A stretch of 64,000 nt of DNA, from positions 372,001 through 436,000 of the forward strand of contig NZ_JAAGPI010000003.1 of NCBI RefSeq assembly GCF_017104715.1, in the 5' to 3' direction. Each line of letters begins with the position of its first letter. Within the stretch, counting starts at the first letter, position 1. The position numbers and the translations under genes were made by a program. The notes beneath the pieces were generated by a model. That model had not been told where the DNA came from. It saw only the letters and a program-made list of their open reading frames with translations, and did not search any database. Shown here piece by piece: positions 61,171 to 64,000 of this stretch. This stretch comes from Burkholderia sp. Ac-20365 (GTDB lineage: Bacteria > Pseudomonadota > Gammaproteobacteria > Burkholderiales > Burkholderiaceae).

Positions 61171-61739
61171 CGGCAATGTCCACGTCAGGCTGATCCGTCT
61201 CAGCATCGCGCTGCGAACGCCCTCCCCCCGACGCCATCGTGCCCGCGATGCCAGATGTGATGATGTGTGTCGCGCTGACTGGCAGGTCCGACGTCACACG
61301 ATGATTCGAGATGCCGGTTCCATCCCCGAGCGCTACTCCGCCAGAGTCAATTCGCCGTTGCTGTTCGAAGCTTGCGTTTGACTGCTCCATCGCCTTGCGC
61401 GTGAGAATGGCTATCGTCGTCGCGTCCGGCGTCTTTTAGGTTTCGAAGGCGTTAGCGCGGCAGTCCAGAGTCTGGCCGATTCGCGTCTTGCTGCCGACGC
61501 CGCGTGGCCGCGAGTCGTGCCGAGCACCGCATTCGCGCCACTGAGCCACATGCTCAGTAACGGGTTTTTCTTCAACCACGGGTTTTTCACGTTTCTCTCC
61601 CGATACGTGCCGCTTGCAAAGCGACCAACGTCACTTTCACGAACCAGCCAACGCGATTACTGTTGTGACCCGCCCAGTCGTCGGAAATCGCCTGAGCACG
61701 CATGCGTGAGGATACGTGTCTGACGGTCAATCAGTCTTG
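61171..61739. other. Intergenic stretch, decayed
   Basis: Frames on both strands are unconvincing. No IS end or hairpin was noticed. Probably debris of the same rearrangement that broke the LacI gene. Confidence 0.4.
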
Positions 61740-62240
61740 TTATCGCGAACGGGACGATACAACTGTGGCATCGGTGCTGACAATCTGCATCGCTTCCTTT
61801 GCGCCCTGCACCGCATGTGTCGGATCGCCGGTCAGAATCGTCGATCCCACCCCCGACGCTGCGTCTTCGAATGCACTGTTTACTGCCATAAAGCTGCTGT
61901 TCAGTCGCCTCTCCGCGCCGTTGACGGCGTCGACCATGGCGTCGAGTACGATTTCGTTGAGATGACGCCAATATGCGGTCGCTTTCGCGGCTCCCGCGAG
62001 CGTGTAACTCATCTGCAGGCGCCAGGCGCCGAAGGGAGAGCGCTCGTTGGCGACTTCCATCGCAATCGCGCGTTGTTCGGCGATCGTTGTACGCACTGCA
62101 CGCCGGTTGAGATCGGAAATCCGCTCTGCCGTGGTGACGCACAGTTGGGCAAGGTCATTCATTTCCGCAACGGCCGACGCCGCGCGTCGAGGCGATTGCG
62201 CTTTGATGTCCTCAGGTAGGGCAATGACACTCTGGCTCAT
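61740..62240 (-). CDS. Phasin family protein
   Basis: 166 residues, mostly helical. VAEMNDLAQLCVTTAERISDLNRRAVRT (quoted in part), then GAWRLQMSYTLAGAAKATAYWRH and VDAVNGAERRLNSSF are typical of phasins, which coat polyhydroxyalkanoate granules. No signal peptide is present, as expected. It stands alone, away from pha genes. Confidence 0.8.
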   Translation of the reverse strand: MSQSVIALPEDIKAQSPRRAASAVAEMNDLAQLCVTTAERISDLNRRAVRTTIAEQRAIAMEVANERSPFGAWRLQMSYTLAGAAKATAYWRHLNEIVLDAMVDAVNGAERRLNSSFMAVNSAFEDAASGVGSTILTGDPTHAVQGAKEAMQIVSTDATVVSSRSR

Positions 62241-62580
62241 TTGAGACCTCCGTCAGGGTTCGTGACAATTTCGAAGCTCCGGACAGGGAGCTACATACTG
62301 CACTGCCGCAAGGGGCGTTCCCAACGGCCCGCAACCAACGTGCTATGCGGATGCGCCAGCCAGTGGCAGACGATATTCGCCCGAACGCCTCACCACTGAC
62401 GCTCACCGAGCTTACGAGAGACATGATTTATGACGCGCGTCTGATGAAGTCCTGCCGCAACCGCATTCGACCCCGCAAATATGCGCAACCTGAAGATATG
62501 CCGCCACGATTGCACTCGTCGCAAGAAAACAAACGACGCGCGCTTCATCACGGGCCGCGTCGACGACAGCCGCGAATCCA

Positions 62581-62988
62581 CTCGCGCAATCGGACAAGGA
62601 TTTTGTGCAGACAGCATCAATGGCATCATCGACTGAAATCGATGCCGCCAAGCTCGCGACAGCGAACTCGGAAGACAAGGATGTAAAGTCGTTCGCTCGT
62701 CATATGATGCTCGACCACACGAAACTGACCGTACAGCTGAAAATGGCCGCGCCGCATGGCGTAGCTGTACCAAAGGACAATTCCGACACAGCTGTTCTCG
62801 GCTCGCTGAGGGGACTCAAAGGCAAGGCGTTCGACCAGGCCTATATATCGAAGGTTGGCGTAGAGGGTCACAAGGAAGCGGTTGCCGCGTTCCAGAAAGA
62901 GATTGCAGAAGGCCAGGATGCGAAGCTCAAGAAAGCCGCGCAGGATGCTTCCCGTTCGGAGCCGCGGGCTCGCTCGCCGTGCTCATGA
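62581..62988 (+). pseudogene. DUF4142 protein, N-terminus and C-terminus degraded
   Basis: The frame encodes LAQSDKDFVQTASMASSTEI, KSFARHMMLDHTKLTVQLKM, AFDQAYISKVGVEGHKEAVA and LKKAAQDAS, the DUF4142 four-helix pattern (ferritin-like, often periplasmic). The expected signal peptide is not found in frame, and the C-terminal 20 residues (usual PxxxxHLxMAQ) are replaced by RSEPRARSPCS after an apparent frameshift. The first usable start is GTG 62605. Probably a recent pseudogene. Confidence 0.55.
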
Positions 62989-63127
62989 GGTGGCTGTATT
63001 TCTGCGGCTTGTCCGCCAGCCTCGTTATCGACCAGTTTCAATGCGTTCTCCAAAGAAAATCATCCGGTAAGGGAACGAAACGCCTGTCTTTGAGCTTAAA
63101 ACATGCGGCGAACGCATTTGCGAAGCA

Positions 63128-63152
63128 GCCCCGCGTTTGTTGCACACGGGGC
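63128..63152 (+). terminator. Hairpin terminator between convergent genes
   Basis: GCCCCG-13 bases-CGGGGC followed by TTCTTT, about 140 bases after the DUF4142 frame and 45 bases before the aminotransferase stop on the other strand. Confidence 0.5.
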
Positions 63153-63196
63153 TTCTTTCGCTCGATTACTCCGATTACAACAGAGCGCCGGCGCTG

Positions 63197-64000
63197 CTAA
63201 ACAACGGCAGTCTGCTTGAAGACCTGCGAGGCAACTTCATCCACAGCTGCCTTGGTCAACTTGACGATTTCATCGACTTCGGCACGTGTCGTCACGAGCG
63301 GCGGCGCAAAGCCGAGAATGTCGCCATGCGGCATCGCGCGTGCAATGAGTCCGTATTGCAGCGCAGCGGCCGACACGCGCGGGCCGACCTTAAATGCGGC
63401 ATCGAATGGACGGCGCTCTTCCTTATCCGCCATGAATTCCAGTGCGGCGAGCATCCCTGCGCCGCGTACTTCGCCGACGAGCGGATGCGCGTCGAACGCG
63501 GCATGCAGTTGTTGAAGCAGATAGCCGCCGACATCCGCCGCATTTTGCGTCAGGTTCTCGCGCTCGAGTATTTCCAGGTTTGCCAGCGCCGCAGCGGCGC
63601 AAACAGGATGCCCCGAGTACGTCCAGCCATGCCCCATCGGACCGAATTCCTGCGAGCCCTGAGCTATCACATCCCAGACCTTTTCGCCGACGATAACGGC
63701 CGACAGCGGCGCATACGCGCTCGTCAAGCCCTTCGCGACCGTGATCAGGTCCGGCTCGATGCCGAAATGCTGCGCGCCCATCTTCGAGCCCAGCCGCCCG
63801 AAGCCGCACACCACCTCGTCGCTGATCAACAGAATGTCGTGTTTCTTCAGTACTTTCTGGATTGCGGGCCAATAACCGGCCGGCGGCGGCAGAATGCCGC
63901 CCGTGCCCATCACCGGTTCGCCGATGAAAGCGGCGATCGTATCCGCGCCTTCCTTCGCGATCAGTTTCTCCAGTTCTTCGACGCAATAGTCGACGAACTG
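63197..64000 (-). CDS. Class III (omega) aminotransferase, C-terminal part (runs off window)
   Basis: The frame is open from base 64000 to the stop at 63197 (267 codons); the true start is beyond the window. PLP-enzyme motifs: AAFIGEPVMGTGGILPPPAG, LLISDEVVCGFGRLGSKMGA (PLP-ring Asp), DLITVAKGLTSAYAPLSAVI (Schiff-base Lys), GPMGHGWTYSGHPVCAAAAL and EVRGAGMLAALEF. This is the omega-amino acid/putrescine-pyruvate aminotransferase subgroup, which moves a terminal amino group to pyruvate. Substrate not readable. Confidence 0.92.
   Translation of the reverse strand, partial: QFVDYCVEELEKLIAKEGADTIAAFIGEPVMGTGGILPPPAGYWPAIQKVLKKHDILLISDEVVCGFGRLGSKMGAQHFGIEPDLITVAKGLTSAYAPLSAVIVGEKVWDVIAQGSQEFGPMGHGWTYSGHPVCAAAALANLEILERENLTQNAADVGGYLLQQLHAAFDAHPLVGEVRGAGMLAALEFMADKEERRPFDAAFKVGPRVSAAALQYGLIARAMPHGDILGFAPPLVTTRAEVDEIVKLTKAAVDEVASQVFKQTAVV

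Noticed and set aside
1..64000. CRISPR arrays, rRNA and tRNA genes
   Set aside because: No regularly spaced identical repeats and no tRNA- or rRNA-like sequence were recognised by eye; a tRNA scan was not possible.

Overview
The window looks like high-GC beta-proteobacterial DNA of the Burkholderia sensu lato group (Burkholderia, Paraburkholderia or Caballeronia), probably a secondary replicon or a chromosomal island region. The signs are a Burkholderia-type porin, tripartite tricarboxylate transporter parts, a phasin, DUF4148 and DUF4142 proteins, an orphan HU and many LysR regulators. This is inferred from gene content; no rRNA, tRNA or replication gene was recognised.

Layout. 1-3.2 kb: a Tn7-like transposon end (tnsA and the start of tnsB, with repeated end sites) abuts the two halves of a ruined tyrosine recombinase. 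A roughly 0.7 kb mini-element with related ends lies between the halves. 3.3-6.3 kb: small accessory genes (GNAT, two small membrane proteins, DUF29, a small DNA-binding protein with two matching 16-bp operator palindromes, HU). 7.0-21.2 kb: a defence-like island. Its core is a four-gene minus-strand operon (15980 down to 8318) for an effector-associated-domain (EAD) P-loop ATPase, a trypsin-STAND NTPase, an EAD-trypsin and a trypsin-NUC1 nuclease fusion. A second minus-strand operon (19355 down to 16436) lies upstream and encodes a haem-oxygenase-fold protein, an Nmad2-like protein, an HTH-ImmA/IrrE peptidase and a PIN protein. A degraded nucleosidase sits on one side and a membrane protein on the other. 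Two diverged copies of the same short coding fragment flank the island in direct orientation.

21.3-27.4 kb: a double-HTH DNA-binding protein, gene-poor decayed DNA and an IS graveyard (intact IS110, broken IS5-family copies). 27.8-39.6 kb: plasmid/ICE-like cargo: ParM with a putative ParR, a three-gene tyrosine-recombinase operon, a membrane-anchored tandem AAA+ ATPase with a membrane partner, and a RES-Xre toxin-antitoxin pair with palindromic operators. 39.9-44.8 kb: aldehyde dehydrogenase and GST pseudogenes, TetR, NIPSNAP/LysR divergent pair, two DUF4148 proteins.

44.8-60.4 kb: a catabolic and transport cluster. It encodes an OMA-hydratase (LigJ)-like protein, two PDC-hydrolase (LigI)-like amidohydrolases, an HpaI-type aldolase, two 4,5-dihydroxyphthalate-decarboxylase-like proteins, a carboxymuconolactone-decarboxylase-like protein, a TctAB fusion, TctC, an extra Tat-exported binding protein, an MFS exporter, a porin and two close LysR paralogues. 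Four copies of a shared 19-bp motif lie in the intergenic regions near the two regulators, tctC and the porin, and suggest one regulon for import and lower-pathway breakdown of a dicarboxylic or tricarboxylic aromatic-derived acid. No ring-cleavage dioxygenase is present. 60.5-64 kb: a rearranged LacI remnant, a phasin, a decayed DUF4142 protein and the 3' part of a class III aminotransferase running off the window.
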